Below are positions 10,895 through 19,980 of a stretch of 64,000 nucleotides of DNA, piece by piece. The translations under genes and the position numbers were made by a program. The notes below the pieces were generated by a model, which was not told the DNA's origin, made no database searches, and worked only from the letters and a program-made list of their open reading frames with translations. Source of the DNA: Dawidia soli (GTDB lineage: Bacteria; Bacteroidota; Bacteroidia; Cytophagales; Cyclobacteriaceae); NCBI RefSeq assembly GCF_018598185.1, contig NZ_JAHESC010000025.1:53468-117467 (forward strand), read 5' to 3'. Positions within the stretch are counted from its first letter, which is position 1, and each line of letters opens with the position of its first letter.

Positions 10895-11996
10895 CGAATA
10901 CCCCTATCCCTCCCTGTGGCTAAATGGCCGCGACGTACCGGTCGCCGCCGTGCGCACAGGCGACCCCGCATCCCTGGCGACCACACCGTTTGAAGAAAGT
11001 ACGCTGGACTTTGTCCGCGCCTGGCTGAACGGCGAGACGACATTTACACTCCACACCAGCGGATCCACCGGCACGCCCAAACCGATGACCGTATCCCGGC
11101 AGCAAATGCTCACCAGCGCCGCCATGACTGCCGCCGCGCTGGGCCTGACAGCCGGCTACACCGCGCTCGTCTGTCTCGACACCCGCTACATCGCCGGCAA
11201 AATGATGCTGGTGCGATGCCTCACCACCGGCATGCATATCGTCGCGGTGACACCGTCCTCCAATCCGCTGGCCGCCGTGCCCGACACGATCTCCGTGGAC
11301 TTTACGGCCCTGGTGCCCTACCAGGTATATGCCCTGCTCGAGTCGCCGGAGAAAGCACGGCTTGGCGCCATTCGCCATACGTTGATCGGCGGCGCCGCCC
11401 TTGATCCGCGCGTGCTCCCTACGTTGGCAACACTCCCCGGCCGGTTCTACGCCACCTATGGCATGACCGAAACCATCTCGCACATCGCACTTCAATACCT
11501 CAATGGCCCCGCGGCCGCGCCGATATTCCGGGCCTTGCCGGGCGTTACCCTGACCACCGACGATCGCGGCTGCCTGGTCATCCATGCGCCCCACGTGCCG
11601 CAACCCGTTGTCACCAATGACCTGGTGGACATGACAGCTCCCGGCTCCTTCCAGTGGCTCGGCCGTTGGGACAACGTCATCAACAGTGGCGGCGTGAAAA
11701 TTATACCTGAGAAGGTCGAAGAAGCCATCGGCGCAGTACTGAATGGGTTGAACCTTACACGTTCATTTATAGTCTGCGGATTGCCAGACCCCAACTTGGG
11801 GCACAAGCTTACACTTATTGTCGATGGCATAGAATTTACACCTCAGCAGTGGAACGTTATCCAGGCAAAACTTCGTCAATCGCTGCCGGCGTACGAAGTG
11901 CCTAAAGACCACCTCTCCGTTCCAGCCTTCCGGTATACCGATACCGGTAAGATACACAGACAAAAAACGATTGAAATTGTTACAAAACCTTACTAA
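10836..11996 (+). CDS. menE: o-Succinylbenzoate--CoA ligase
   Basis: A member of the acyl-adenylate-forming enzymes, about 386 residues, the short form typical of Bacteroidota. The nucleotide loop is LHTSGSTGTPKPMTV, the aryl-binding region YATYGMTETISHIA, and the C-terminal lysine lies in TDTGKIHRQK. It would activate o-succinylbenzoate for MenB. The start is uncertain: GTG 10827, ATG 10836 and ATG 10842 all lie inside the upstream gene, and no ATG follows before the conserved domain. Overlap by about 60 bases suggests coupled translation with the TerB-like gene. Confidence 0.88.
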   Translation: MKMSSRSSNDSKKISTTKADEYPYPSLWLNGRDVPVAAVRTGDPASLATTPFEESTLDFVRAWLNGETTFTLHTSGSTGTPKPMTVSRQQMLTSAAMTAAALGLTAGYTALVCLDTRYIAGKMMLVRCLTTGMHIVAVTPSSNPLAAVPDTISVDFTALVPYQVYALLESPEKARLGAIRHTLIGGAALDPRVLPTLATLPGRFYATYGMTETISHIALQYLNGPAAAPIFRALPGVTLTTDDRGCLVIHAPHVPQPVVTNDLVDMTAPGSFQWLGRWDNVINSGGVKIIPEKVEEAIGAVLNGLNLTRSFIVCGLPDPNLGHKLTLIVDGIEFTPQQWNVIQAKLRQSLPAYEVPKDHLSVPAFRYTDTGKIHRQKTIEIVTKPY

Positions 11997-12000
11997 AGGT

Positions 12001-12026
12001 TACATACATCCAATCTGCTGTATGTA
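12001..12026. repeat. Inverted repeat TACATACA / TGTATGTA after menE
   Basis: Perfect 8-bp arms separated by ten bases lie just downstream of the menE stop. A short T-run occurs some ten bases later but not directly after the stem, so it is at most a weak terminator. The rest of 11997-12248 is AT-rich and non-coding apart from the promoter box and the longer inverted repeat listed separately. Confidence 0.35.
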
Positions 12027-12145
12027 GGGTAGCATTTTTGAAAAAACCGCGTTTTTCCCCTTTGTGCATCTAAAAAGCGGGCTTCGCGTTTAAACTTTTA
12101 AATAATTTTAAAATGAAAGGTTACATCCGTGTCATTTTTTTTATT

Positions 12146-12153
12146 TAGCTTTG
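12146..12153 (+). promoter_or_regulatory. -7 element TAGCTTTG before the polysaccharide cluster
   Basis: TAGCTTTG fits TAnnTTTG and lies about 95 bases before the first gene of the exopolysaccharide cluster. A long inverted repeat lies between it and the ATG, so it would fall in the leader of this transcript. No good -33 box was identified. Confidence 0.4.
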
Positions 12154-12174
12154 GTTTGTCTATTTAGTAAGTTG

Positions 12175-12217
12175 GCTTTAAAGATCCCTTCTTTAATCTA
12201 CTCCCGATCTTTAAAGC
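12175..12217 (+). promoter_or_regulatory. Perfect 12-bp inverted repeat in the leader of the polysaccharide cluster
   Basis: The arms GCTTTAAAGATC (12175-12186) and GATCTTTAAAGC (12206-12217) are exact complements separated by 19 bases, and each contains the palindrome CTTTAAAG. The repeat ends about 31 bases before ATG 12249. No T-run follows. It could be a dimer operator on DNA or a leader hairpin in RNA; control of the downstream cluster is inferred from position. Confidence 0.6.
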
Positions 12218-12248
12218 AGCATCTTAAGGTATTTAAACATGTAATACC

Positions 12249-12635
12249 ATGAAGAAGGTATTGGTTATTGAGGACGACGTTCCTCTATGCTGGCTTTTAG
12301 AGAGGATACTGAAAAACAATTATGAGGTCGTTATTATGAACGACGGTATGGAGGCCTGGTCTTGGCTCACCGACGGACATATTCCCGATCTCATCATCTC
12401 CGATCTCAAAATGCCTTCTCTGGATGGCTTGGAGCTGTTGGAAAATCTGAGTACTAGCGGGTTGTTTAAAAACATTCCTGTTATCATCCTCTCCGGATAC
12501 GAAGATGTCAACAAGCGCAAGCAATGCCTGGATCTGGGAGCATTCACGTATTTAGTGAAGCCCTTCGAGCCACAGTCCCTGGTGACTGAAGTGAAACGTG
12601 CGTTATCAGCAAGTAAGGAGAAACTGTTTTCGTAA
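12249..12635 (+). CDS. Single-domain response regulator
   Basis: A 128-residue stand-alone receiver domain without output domain. The acidic pocket is E8-D9-D10, the phospho-acceptor is D52 in IISDLKMPSLDG, the switch serine is S82 in IILSGYED, and the conserved lysine is K104 in YLVKPFEP. It opens a same-strand cluster of polysaccharide genes and stops seven bases before the glycosylphosphotransferase. Signalling into surface polysaccharide synthesis is the natural inference. No histidine kinase is encoded nearby. Confidence 0.88.
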   Translation: MKKVLVIEDDVPLCWLLERILKNNYEVVIMNDGMEAWSWLTDGHIPDLIISDLKMPSLDGLELLENLSTSGLFKNIPVIILSGYEDVNKRKQCLDLGAFTYLVKPFEPQSLVTEVKRALSASKEKLFS

Positions 12636-12641
12636 AAAAGT

Positions 12642-13748
12642 ATGGATGTAGCTTTACAACTCAACGTTCAGGAGCCCCTGAACCCTTCCGTGTCAACCAC
12701 CATGAAAGTGCAGGCTTTCACCCGTCACATTTTGCGGGTCGGCTTTATCTCTGTCACGCCCGACTATGAGTATGGAAAAGACGAGATACTATTTACCAAC
12801 ACAACCGCCAAAGCCGTGCAACAACACCTGGCCTCCGGCGAAAAATTTGACGCCGTCTTCATCAGTCCCGACCAGGGCCAGCAAGACATTGCGCTGGTAA
12901 AAGAGTTCGCCAAGGAATACGCCCTGCCCGTCATCCTGTATTCGGCGAAGTTCGACGCCGACTGCAAAGAGATCGCCCTCAAGCGCGGCCTGGACGACTA
13001 CTTTTACGGCAACATCACCGCGGCATCCCTCAAGCGTCTCGACTTCATCCACAAGCTCAAGACCTATAAAAATAAACGCGGCAACAAGCCCTACGCGGCA
13101 CCGCAGGTCGCCGACGTGCCCAAGATCAAACTGTGGGCGCTGAAGCGCACGTTCGACATCGTGGTCTCGGGCGGCATGATCCTGGCATTGTTGCCGATCA
13201 TGATCATCACCGCCATCCTGATCAAACTGGATTCGAAAGGCCCGATCTTCTATATCGCCAAGCGCGCCGGGTCAGGCTACAAGATCTTCGACTTCTATAA
13301 ATTCAGATCGATGCGCACCGGCGCCGACGCCGAGCTGGCCAAGCTCACGCACATGAACCAGTATACCGAGAGCGCCGACAAAAGCGTATTCTTCAAGATC
13401 AAGAACGACCCGCGCGTAACACGCCTCGGCCAGTTCCTGCGCGACACCAGCCTGGACGAGCTGCCGCAGCTCTTCAACGTGCTCAAAGGCGATATGTCAC
13501 TCGTGGGCAACCGTCCCCTGCCCTTGTACGAGGCCGAAAAACTGACCAAAGATCAGATCGCCTGGCGCTTCCTGGCACCCGCCGGCATCACCGGTCTCTG
13601 GCAGGTGACCAAACGTGGCAAAGACAACATGTCTGAAGAAGAGCGCATTCAGCTCGACATGGAGTACGCCATGAAGAACTCTTTCCTGTATGACTTAAAA
13701 ATTCTTTTCAGCACCATCCCTGCCCTGCTCCAAAAAGTGCAGGCATAG
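12642..13748 (+). CDS. Polyprenyl glycosylphosphotransferase with N-terminal pseudo-receiver domain
   Basis: 368 residues. The C-terminal half (from about 165) is a bacterial sugar transferase that would start repeat-unit synthesis by moving a sugar-phosphate to undecaprenyl phosphate: one hydrophobic segment (MILALLPIMIITAILI), then FYKFRSMRTGAD, LRDTSLDELPQLFNVLKGDMSLVGNRPLP and the closing LWQVTKRG region. The first 150 residues follow the strand and helix order of a receiver domain (LRVGFISVT, FDAVFISPD, LPVILYSAK), but the conserved lysine-proline is replaced by YFYGN and the acidic pocket is missing, so it is probably non-phosphorylatable. The more usual N-terminal part is a multi-pass or coenzyme-binding domain. 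Confidence 0.85.
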   Translation: MDVALQLNVQEPLNPSVSTTMKVQAFTRHILRVGFISVTPDYEYGKDEILFTNTTAKAVQQHLASGEKFDAVFISPDQGQQDIALVKEFAKEYALPVILYSAKFDADCKEIALKRGLDDYFYGNITAASLKRLDFIHKLKTYKNKRGNKPYAAPQVADVPKIKLWALKRTFDIVVSGGMILALLPIMIITAILIKLDSKGPIFYIAKRAGSGYKIFDFYKFRSMRTGADAELAKLTHMNQYTESADKSVFFKIKNDPRVTRLGQFLRDTSLDELPQLFNVLKGDMSLVGNRPLPLYEAEKLTKDQIAWRFLAPAGITGLWQVTKRGKDNMSEEERIQLDMEYAMKNSFLYDLKILFSTIPALLQKVQA

Positions 13749-13770
13749 CGATGCAGAATTTTGTACCTCG

Positions 13771-14955
13771 ATGTTAGTACTGGAAATTATTCTCCTGGTT
13801 TACTTTGGCTTTGTCGTATTCCATAACTTTTTCTTCTCAGCCATTAGTTTTATATACCGTGAAGACGGCTTCTACAAGGGTCCGGTAAACAAACACAGCC
13901 GCATCGCTGTGTTGATACCTTCCTATAAAGAAGACGGCGTCATCATCAGCACCGCCGAGCTGGCGGTACGGCATAACTATCCGCCGGAGGCGTTCACGGT
14001 CTTCGTGATCGCCGACTCGCTGCAACCCGCTACCGTGCAGGCCCTGCGGCAAACCGGCGCCACCGTATTCGAAGTGTCGTTTGAAAAAAGTACGAAAGTA
14101 CGTGCCCTTCAATATGCCCTGGCCAGAATGGAAGGCTATGACATCGCCGTCGTGCTCGATGCCGACAATGTCATGAAGGAAGGCTTCCTGGCCAAGGTCA
14201 ACCATGCCTTCAACAACGGCTTCCGCAACCTGCAGGGCCGCCGCGTTGCCAAGAACAGCGACACCCCCATGGCCTACCTCGATTCCATCAGCGAGGCCAT
14301 CAACAACCAGATCTTCCGCAAAGGCTATAACGCCGTCGGCCTGTCGTCATCGCTGATCGGGTCGGCCATGGCGTTTCCCTTCCAGCCCTTCCGCGACAAC
14401 ATCAACGCGATGGACTCCGTCGGTGGCTTTGACCGCGAGCTGCACCTCCGCCTGCTGGCACAAAAGCAACGCATCTATTACCTGGAAAGCGCCGAAGTAT
14501 ACGACGAAAAGACCCGTCAGGCGGAAGCCTTCTCCAACCAACGCCGCCGCTGGTTGTCCAGCCAGTTTGTATACCTGCAGCGTAACTTCGGGAAAGGCGT
14601 GCGCCAGCTGCTCAAAGGCGACTTCGTCTTCTTCGAAGCCTCGGTGCTGAGCAACCTGTTGTTGCCGCGCATCCTGACCCTGGGCTGTCTGCCCATCCTG
14701 GTCATACTTTTCACCCTGCTGCGCCACTACCTGGTGCTGGGCTATGCCTGGACCTGGGCCTACGCCATTCTCTATGTAGCAGCACTGGTCATTGCCGTGC
14801 CCGCGAAGTACTTCGACAGGAAGCTCTTTGCCGCCGTCGCCAGCCTGCCTAAAGCCTTTGCACTCATGTTCCTCAACCTGTTCCGGTTGAAGAATGCCAA
14901 TAAGAAATTTATACACACACCGCATTCCACTACAACAGTAGAATCAAAAAAGTAA
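13771..14955 (+). CDS. Membrane glycosyltransferase family 2, processive-type
   Basis: 394 residues with one N-terminal and about three C-terminal membrane segments around a cytoplasmic GT2 domain. Motifs are IPSYKEDG, the metal-binding VVLDADNVM and QRRRW, the QxxRW signature of cellulose and hyaluronan synthase-like enzymes. It probably extends or transfers sugars of the exopolysaccharide. The donor is unknown. It sits 22 bases after the glycosylphosphotransferase and four bases before the next GT2. Confidence 0.88.
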   Translation: MLVLEIILLVYFGFVVFHNFFFSAISFIYREDGFYKGPVNKHSRIAVLIPSYKEDGVIISTAELAVRHNYPPEAFTVFVIADSLQPATVQALRQTGATVFEVSFEKSTKVRALQYALARMEGYDIAVVLDADNVMKEGFLAKVNHAFNNGFRNLQGRRVAKNSDTPMAYLDSISEAINNQIFRKGYNAVGLSSSLIGSAMAFPFQPFRDNINAMDSVGGFDRELHLRLLAQKQRIYYLESAEVYDEKTRQAEAFSNQRRRWLSSQFVYLQRNFGKGVRQLLKGDFVFFEASVLSNLLLPRILTLGCLPILVILFTLLRHYLVLGYAWTWAYAILYVAALVIAVPAKYFDRKLFAAVASLPKAFALMFLNLFRLKNANKKFIHTPHSTTTVESKK

Positions 14956-14959
14956 AGCG

Positions 14960-15913
14960 ATGAAACAACAACCCCTTGTCTCGATCATTCTGATCAACTG
15001 GAACCAGCTGCCCGTTACGCTCGAATGTCTCGAGTCCCTGAAACGACTGACGTACACCAACTACGAGATCATTCTCGTAGACAACGCCTCGAAAGAAGAT
15101 CCTTCCAAAATTGTAAAGGAAAAATTCCCGCATGTACGCATGATCAGGACCGACCAGAACCTCGGCTTCACCGGTGGCAACAACATCGGGTTGAAGATCG
15201 CCAAAGGCGATTACTTTTTCATCCTCAACAACGACACCGAAGTGGCCAGCACCAACCTGCTGGAAAAACTCATCGAGCCATTTGAGAAAGATCCTTCCAT
15301 CGGCATGGTGAGCCCGAAGATCCGGTACTTCTCCCATCCCGACATCATTCAATACGCCGGCTATACCAAGATCAACCCTTTTACCGGTAAGAACCGCCAG
15401 GTAGGCGAAAAAGAAGAGGACAAAGGTCAGCACAACGTGTCCGGCTATACCGACTACGCCAACGGCGCAGCCATGCTCGTGAAGCGCGAAGTGGCCGACC
15501 GCGTCGGTGTATTTCCCGATCACTTCTTCATCTATTACGAAGAGCTCGACTGGTCGTCGCAGACCGTCAGGCACGGGTATAAGATCTATTATCAGTCGGA
15601 GGTCTATATCTTACACAAAGAGTCCATTACCATGGGCAAGGCCAGTGCGATCAAAACGTACTATAACAACAAGAACCGCATCCTGTTCATGCGCCGGAAC
15701 TCCAACAGCTTCCAGCTGATGTGCTTCCTCGCATTCCTGGTTACGTTCACCATTCCGAAGAACACGCTGTCGTTCCTCTTCTCCGGGAAGTTCGAGCACC
15801 TGCGTTCGTTCTACCGCGGCGTGTTCTGGAACGTCAAGAACCTGAACCTGTACAAACACGAGCCCTTGAATAAATCACTGGCCACGGTAGAAGCTCCCAA
15901 ACAAGTACTCTAA
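14960..15913 (+). CDS. Glycosyltransferase family 2, rhamnosyltransferase-like
   Basis: 317 residues. The N-terminus VSIILINWNQLPVTLECLESL and IILVDNASKED are typical of the GT2 branch that includes rhamnosyltransferases; the acidic metal site is in ILNNDTEV, and the acceptor region shows YANGAAMLVKREV and FFIYYEELDW. A hydrophobic stretch near residues 250-275 may anchor it to the membrane. It starts four bases after the preceding GT2 gene, so the two are surely co-transcribed. Confidence 0.88.
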   Translation: MKQQPLVSIILINWNQLPVTLECLESLKRLTYTNYEIILVDNASKEDPSKIVKEKFPHVRMIRTDQNLGFTGGNNIGLKIAKGDYFFILNNDTEVASTNLLEKLIEPFEKDPSIGMVSPKIRYFSHPDIIQYAGYTKINPFTGKNRQVGEKEEDKGQHNVSGYTDYANGAAMLVKREVADRVGVFPDHFFIYYEELDWSSQTVRHGYKIYYQSEVYILHKESITMGKASAIKTYYNNKNRILFMRRNSNSFQLMCFLAFLVTFTIPKNTLSFLFSGKFEHLRSFYRGVFWNVKNLNLYKHEPLNKSLATVEAPKQVL

Positions 15914-15928
15914 AACCTCTGCGGCAAC

Positions 15929-17821
15929 ATGTGTGGCATTAGTGGCTATATCGATTTTACAGGCAAGAGCGGCCGCGACGTACTCGTCGGCATGGTCGAT
16001 TGTCTGACGCACCGCGGCCCCGACGACTCCGGGTACCACGTCGTGCAACACGACAACTATACGCTCGGCCTGGGGCAACGGCGCCTGTCCATCCTGGACC
16101 TCTCCCCACTGGGCCACCAGCCCATGTTCTTTGAAAATCTCGGCATCGTTTTCAACGGCGAGATCTATAATTTCCAGGAGATCCGCCAGGAGCTGATCGC
16201 TCAGGGGCACTCCTTCATCAGCGGTGGCGACACCGAAGTTATCCTCAAAGCCTTCAAGACCTGGGGCCCCGCCTGTGTGCAGCGCTTCATCGGTATGTTT
16301 GCGTTCGTCCTGCACGACACCGACACCAACAAAGTATATATCTACCGCGACCGCGCGGGCGTAAAGCCGCTGTTCTACTACTGGCACAACAACCTGCTGT
16401 TGTTCTCGTCCGAGCTCAAGAGCTTTCACCGCCACCCGGCGTTCGAAAAGAGCCTGGACTACAACCACCTGGCGCTGTACCTGCAATACAACTATGTGCC
16501 GGGGCCGTACTCCATTTTCAAAAATACCACCAAGCTCAGCCCGGGCCACTACCTGGAGGTCGACCTGCAAAAACGCACTGTCGTCACACACCAGTACTGG
16601 AACGTGCTCGACCACTACAACAAAGAGAAGCTGAAGATCAGCAAGCAGGAAGCCATTGAAGAAACCGAGCGTCTGCTCAAATCGGCCTTCGAATACCGCA
16701 TGGTATCCGACGTACCCGTGGGGGTATTCCTGAGCGGCGGCTACGACAGCACCGCCATTGCCGCCTTGCTGCAGAAAGGACGCACGGAGAAGATCAAAAC
16801 CTTCACCATCGGCTTTGATGTAGAAGGATTTGACGAAGCGCCGGAGGCCAAAAAGATCGCAAACTTTCTGGGCACCGATCATACCGAACACTACTGCACA
16901 CCGCAGGAAGCGTTTGCCATCATCCCTACCCTGGCCGACATCTACGACGAGCCCTTTGCCGACAACTCCACCGTGCCGACGGTGCTGGTGTCCAAGCTCG
17001 CACGACAGTCCGTAAAAGTAGCGCTGTCCGGCGATGCCGGCGACGAGATCTTTGGCGGCTACTATAAATTCATCCAGTCCGTCGAGCTTACCTCGCAGTT
17101 TCCCAAGCCCCTGCAGCGCACGTTGGCCGGGGTGATGAGCATGGTAAACCCCGAGAAGCTGCCCTACTTCAAAGACCGGTATAACTTCTCGACACGCTAC
17201 GAAAAAGTATCCGAGATCTGGCGTTCGGGCAATCCGTTGACGGCCCTCAAACAGATCAGCCATTATATCACCGGCAGCGAGTTGAAGCAATACCTCAAAC
17301 ACAGCTTCCTGTTGCCGCCGACAGACTTCGACCTCGAAAAGGATATGCTCGATAACAACGATGCCTTCAATAAAATGCTGGCCATCGATTACCGTACCTT
17401 CCTGGTCGACAACAACCTGGTAAAGGTAGACCGTGCCACCATGTCGGTAGGCCTGGAAGGCCGCGAGCCGTTCCTCGACCACCGCGTCATCGAGTTCGTG
17501 TCACGGCTCCCGTCGTCGTACAAGATCCACGGCAAAGAGAAGAAAGTGCTGCTGCGCGACATCGTACACCGGCATGTGGACAAGCCGCTGATGGACCGGC
17601 CCAAGAAGCCGTTCATCGCGCCACTCACGGTGTGGTTCCGCCAGGAGCTGAAAGATTACTTCCTGCATTACCTCAGCGAAGACAACTTAAAGAAGGGCGA
17701 CTTCTTTAACCCGGCGCCGATCATCGCGTTACGCGACCGGTACCTGAGCGGCGCCCAGGTAAACCACCAGAAGCTCTGGAACATCCTGATCTTCCAGATG
17801 TGGAAAGAAAAATGGCTATAA
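15929..17821 (+). CDS. asnB: Glutamine-hydrolysing asparagine synthase
   Basis: 630 residues. Cys2 in MCGISGYIDF is the nucleophile of the N-terminal glutaminase domain, and the C-terminal synthetase domain has the PP-loop VFLSGGYDSTA and the loop SGDAGDEIFGGYYKF. AsnB homologues recur inside polysaccharide clusters, where some amidate sugar acids instead of aspartate; that alternative fits this location between glycosyltransferases and a sugar epimerase. The cellular role is thus inferred, while the enzyme family is clear. Confidence 0.9.
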   Translation: MCGISGYIDFTGKSGRDVLVGMVDCLTHRGPDDSGYHVVQHDNYTLGLGQRRLSILDLSPLGHQPMFFENLGIVFNGEIYNFQEIRQELIAQGHSFISGGDTEVILKAFKTWGPACVQRFIGMFAFVLHDTDTNKVYIYRDRAGVKPLFYYWHNNLLLFSSELKSFHRHPAFEKSLDYNHLALYLQYNYVPGPYSIFKNTTKLSPGHYLEVDLQKRTVVTHQYWNVLDHYNKEKLKISKQEAIEETERLLKSAFEYRMVSDVPVGVFLSGGYDSTAIAALLQKGRTEKIKTFTIGFDVEGFDEAPEAKKIANFLGTDHTEHYCTPQEAFAIIPTLADIYDEPFADNSTVPTVLVSKLARQSVKVALSGDAGDEIFGGYYKFIQSVELTSQFPKPLQRTLAGVMSMVNPEKLPYFKDRYNFSTRYEKVSEIWRSGNPLTALKQISHYITGSELKQYLKHSFLLPPTDFDLEKDMLDNNDAFNKMLAIDYRTFLVDNNLVKVDRATMSVGLEGREPFLDHRVIEFVSRLPSSYKIHGKEKKVLLRDIVHRHVDKPLMDRPKKPFIAPLTVWFRQELKDYFLHYLSEDNLKKGDFFNPAPIIALRDRYLSGAQVNHQKLWNILIFQMWKEKWL

Positions 17822-17860
17822 CTCAAAAATACTATACTATAACTCTTACATCTCCCTATT

Positions 17861-18859
17861 ATGGCTAAATCACTCATCACCGGCGGAGCCGGCTTCATCG
17901 GTTCACACGTTGCCAAGCATTGCCTGGCTGCCGGTCACCAGGTCATCGTTCTCGACGACCTCAGCGGCGGTTTTGAAGACCATATTCCCGCCGGCGCCAC
18001 GTTTATAAAAGGCTCCATTACCGACGAGCAACTCATCTCGAAGCTGTTCGCCGAGCACAAATTCGACTATGTATACCACCTGGCGGCGTACGCGGCCGAA
18101 GGCCTGTCGCACTTCATCCGCCGGTTCAACTATAACAACAACCTGATCGGTAGCATCAACCTGATCAACGAGTCGGTAAAGCATGAAGTGAAATGCTTTG
18201 TCTTCACCTCTTCTATCGCGGTATACGGTCCCGGCCAGGTGCCGATGACCGAAGACATGGTACCCACCCCGGAAGATCCGTACGGTGTATCCAAATACGC
18301 CGTAGAGCTTGACCTCAAGGCCGCGCACGAAATGTTCGGCCTCAACTACGTGGTATTCCGCCCGCACAACGTATACGGCGAGAACCAGAACATCGGCGAC
18401 AAGTATCGCAACGTGATCGGTATCTTCATGAACCAGATCATGCAGAACCTGCCGATGACGATCTTCGGCGACGGTACCCAAACGCGTGCCTTCAGCTACA
18501 TCGACGACGTCGCCATTCCGATCGCGAAATGCGTGGACATTAAAGAAGCCTACAACGAGGTATTCAACATCGGTGCCGACAAGCCCTATACCATCAACGA
18601 GCTGGTGACCGTGGTGAGCAAACACCTCAACGCGCAGCCGAACGTAAAACACCTGCAAGCGCGCAAGGAAGTGCTGCACGCATACTCCAGCCACGAGAAG
18701 AGCCACCGCGTGTTCAAGACCGGCGCCCCCGTCACGCTCGACGAAGGGATCGGCAAGATGGCGGCCTGGGCCAAGAAAGTAGGCAGCCGTGCCAGCCAGG
18801 AGTTTGGTAACATCGAGATCGCTAAAAATCTGCCCGAAGGATGGACCAAAAAGTCCTGA
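17861..18859 (+). CDS. NAD-dependent sugar-nucleotide epimerase/dehydratase
   Basis: 332 residues of the extended short-chain dehydrogenase family. The NAD loop is LITGGAGFIGSH, and the catalytic pair is in DPYGVSKYAVELD (YxxxK), preceded by FTSSIAVYG. It most resembles UDP-glucose 4-epimerase-like proteins that supply sugar donors. It is distinct from the galE of the galactose operon further on, so it probably serves the polysaccharide cluster. Its end overlaps the start of the GT4 gene by 19 bases. Confidence 0.88.
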   Translation: MAKSLITGGAGFIGSHVAKHCLAAGHQVIVLDDLSGGFEDHIPAGATFIKGSITDEQLISKLFAEHKFDYVYHLAAYAAEGLSHFIRRFNYNNNLIGSINLINESVKHEVKCFVFTSSIAVYGPGQVPMTEDMVPTPEDPYGVSKYAVELDLKAAHEMFGLNYVVFRPHNVYGENQNIGDKYRNVIGIFMNQIMQNLPMTIFGDGTQTRAFSYIDDVAIPIAKCVDIKEAYNEVFNIGADKPYTINELVTVVSKHLNAQPNVKHLQARKEVLHAYSSHEKSHRVFKTGAPVTLDEGIGKMAAWAKKVGSRASQEFGNIEIAKNLPEGWTKKS

Positions 18860-19980
18860 AGCGACCGCTGAAGGTAGTCCTTTCGATCCGGCAGGGTCAG
18901 GTTGGAGGCGGTGAATCACACGTACTGGAGCTGGTCAAAGGGTTTGACAAATCCCTCGTCGAACCCGTCGTGCTCAGCTTCACCGACGGCGAAATGATTG
19001 ACCGCCTTCAGGCCATGAACACCCCCGTACAGGTTATCCCCACCACCACGCCGTTTGACGTGCGTGTGTGGGGTAAAGTAAAACGATTTTTGTCCAACAC
19101 CGCGCCCGACATTGTCCACGCCCACGGCACCCGCGCGGCATCCAACCTGTTCTGGTCCACCCGAGCGCTCAAGCTCCCGTTGCTGTATACCGTACACGGC
19201 TGGTCGTTCCATAAGACACAGCCTAAAACAACGTACTATACCCGTTTATATACCGAGAAGTTTATCACCCGCCGGGCAGCCCTCAACATCTGCGTGTCGA
19301 ACAGCAACGAAGAAGACGGCAAAAAGCTCTTCGGCCTGAAAAACTCGATGGTGATCCACAACGGCGTCGACCTCGGCAAGTTTGACCCTACCCGCACCTA
19401 CCCCGACATCCGGCAGGAGTATGGCATCCGCTCCGACGAGATCCTGATCGGCTATATCTCGCGGGTAACCTATCAAAAGAATCCACTCAATTTTATTCGC
19501 GCCATCGCGCAGCTCAAGAAAGCCGTTCAGAATTTCAAAGTACTGATGGTAGGCGACGGCGACATGAAAGACGAAGCGCTGGCGCTGGCCGCCGAGCTCA
19601 ACCTGCAGGATACGATCATCTTTATCAAGTTCCGCAGCGACGTGCCCGCCATCCTCCAGGCGTTGGACATCTTCTGCCTGCCCTCGTGGTGGGAAGGATT
19701 CTCCATCGGTTTGCTGGAAGCCATGGCGATGAACAAGTGTGTCGTTTGCAGCAGCGTGGACGGCAACAAAGAAATCGTATCCGACCGTTCTACCGGGTAT
19801 TTTATGCAGCCCGAGGACCCGCAGCAAATGGCCGATACGCTGGCGTATCTCTGCCTCCATCCTGCTGCCCGTGCACAGGCAGCAGAGAAAGGGCAGCGTT
19901 TGGTCCGCGAGCAGTTCTCGGCCACTAAAATGATTCGCCGGGTAGAAAACCTTTACCGCGACACTGTGCTCTACGCTTAA
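18841..19980 (+). CDS. Glycosyltransferase family 4
   Basis: 379 residues with the two-Rossmann GT-B layout. The N-terminal glycine-rich GQVGGGESHVLELVKGF and the C-terminal WWEGFSIGLLEAMAMNK, holding the two glutamates of the EX7E donor site, mark a retaining GT4 enzyme. The start ATG lies inside the epimerase gene. It closes the same-strand polysaccharide run; no flippase, polymerase or export gene (wzx, wzy, wza, wzc) follows, so those functions must be encoded elsewhere. Its stop overlaps that of the convergent lipoprotein gene. Confidence 0.88.
   Translation: MDQKVLKRPLKVVLSIRQGQVGGGESHVLELVKGFDKSLVEPVVLSFTDGEMIDRLQAMNTPVQVIPTTTPFDVRVWGKVKRFLSNTAPDIVHAHGTRAASNLFWSTRALKLPLLYTVHGWSFHKTQPKTTYYTRLYTEKFITRRAALNICVSNSNEEDGKKLFGLKNSMVIHNGVDLGKFDPTRTYPDIRQEYGIRSDEILIGYISRVTYQKNPLNFIRAIAQLKKAVQNFKVLMVGDGDMKDEALALAAELNLQDTIIFIKFRSDVPAILQALDIFCLPSWWEGFSIGLLEAMAMNKCVVCSSVDGNKEIVSDRSTGYFMQPEDPQQMADTLAYLCLHPAARAQAAEKGQRLVREQFSATKMIRRVENLYRDTVLYA

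Noticed and set aside
12041..12056. A-run/T-run stem as terminator of menE
   Set aside because: It consists almost only of A-T pairs around CCGCG and is too weak to support a call.
15875..17482. Reverse-strand open frame of 535 codons
   Set aside because: It is the antisense reading of asnB, which has all catalytic motifs on the plus strand.
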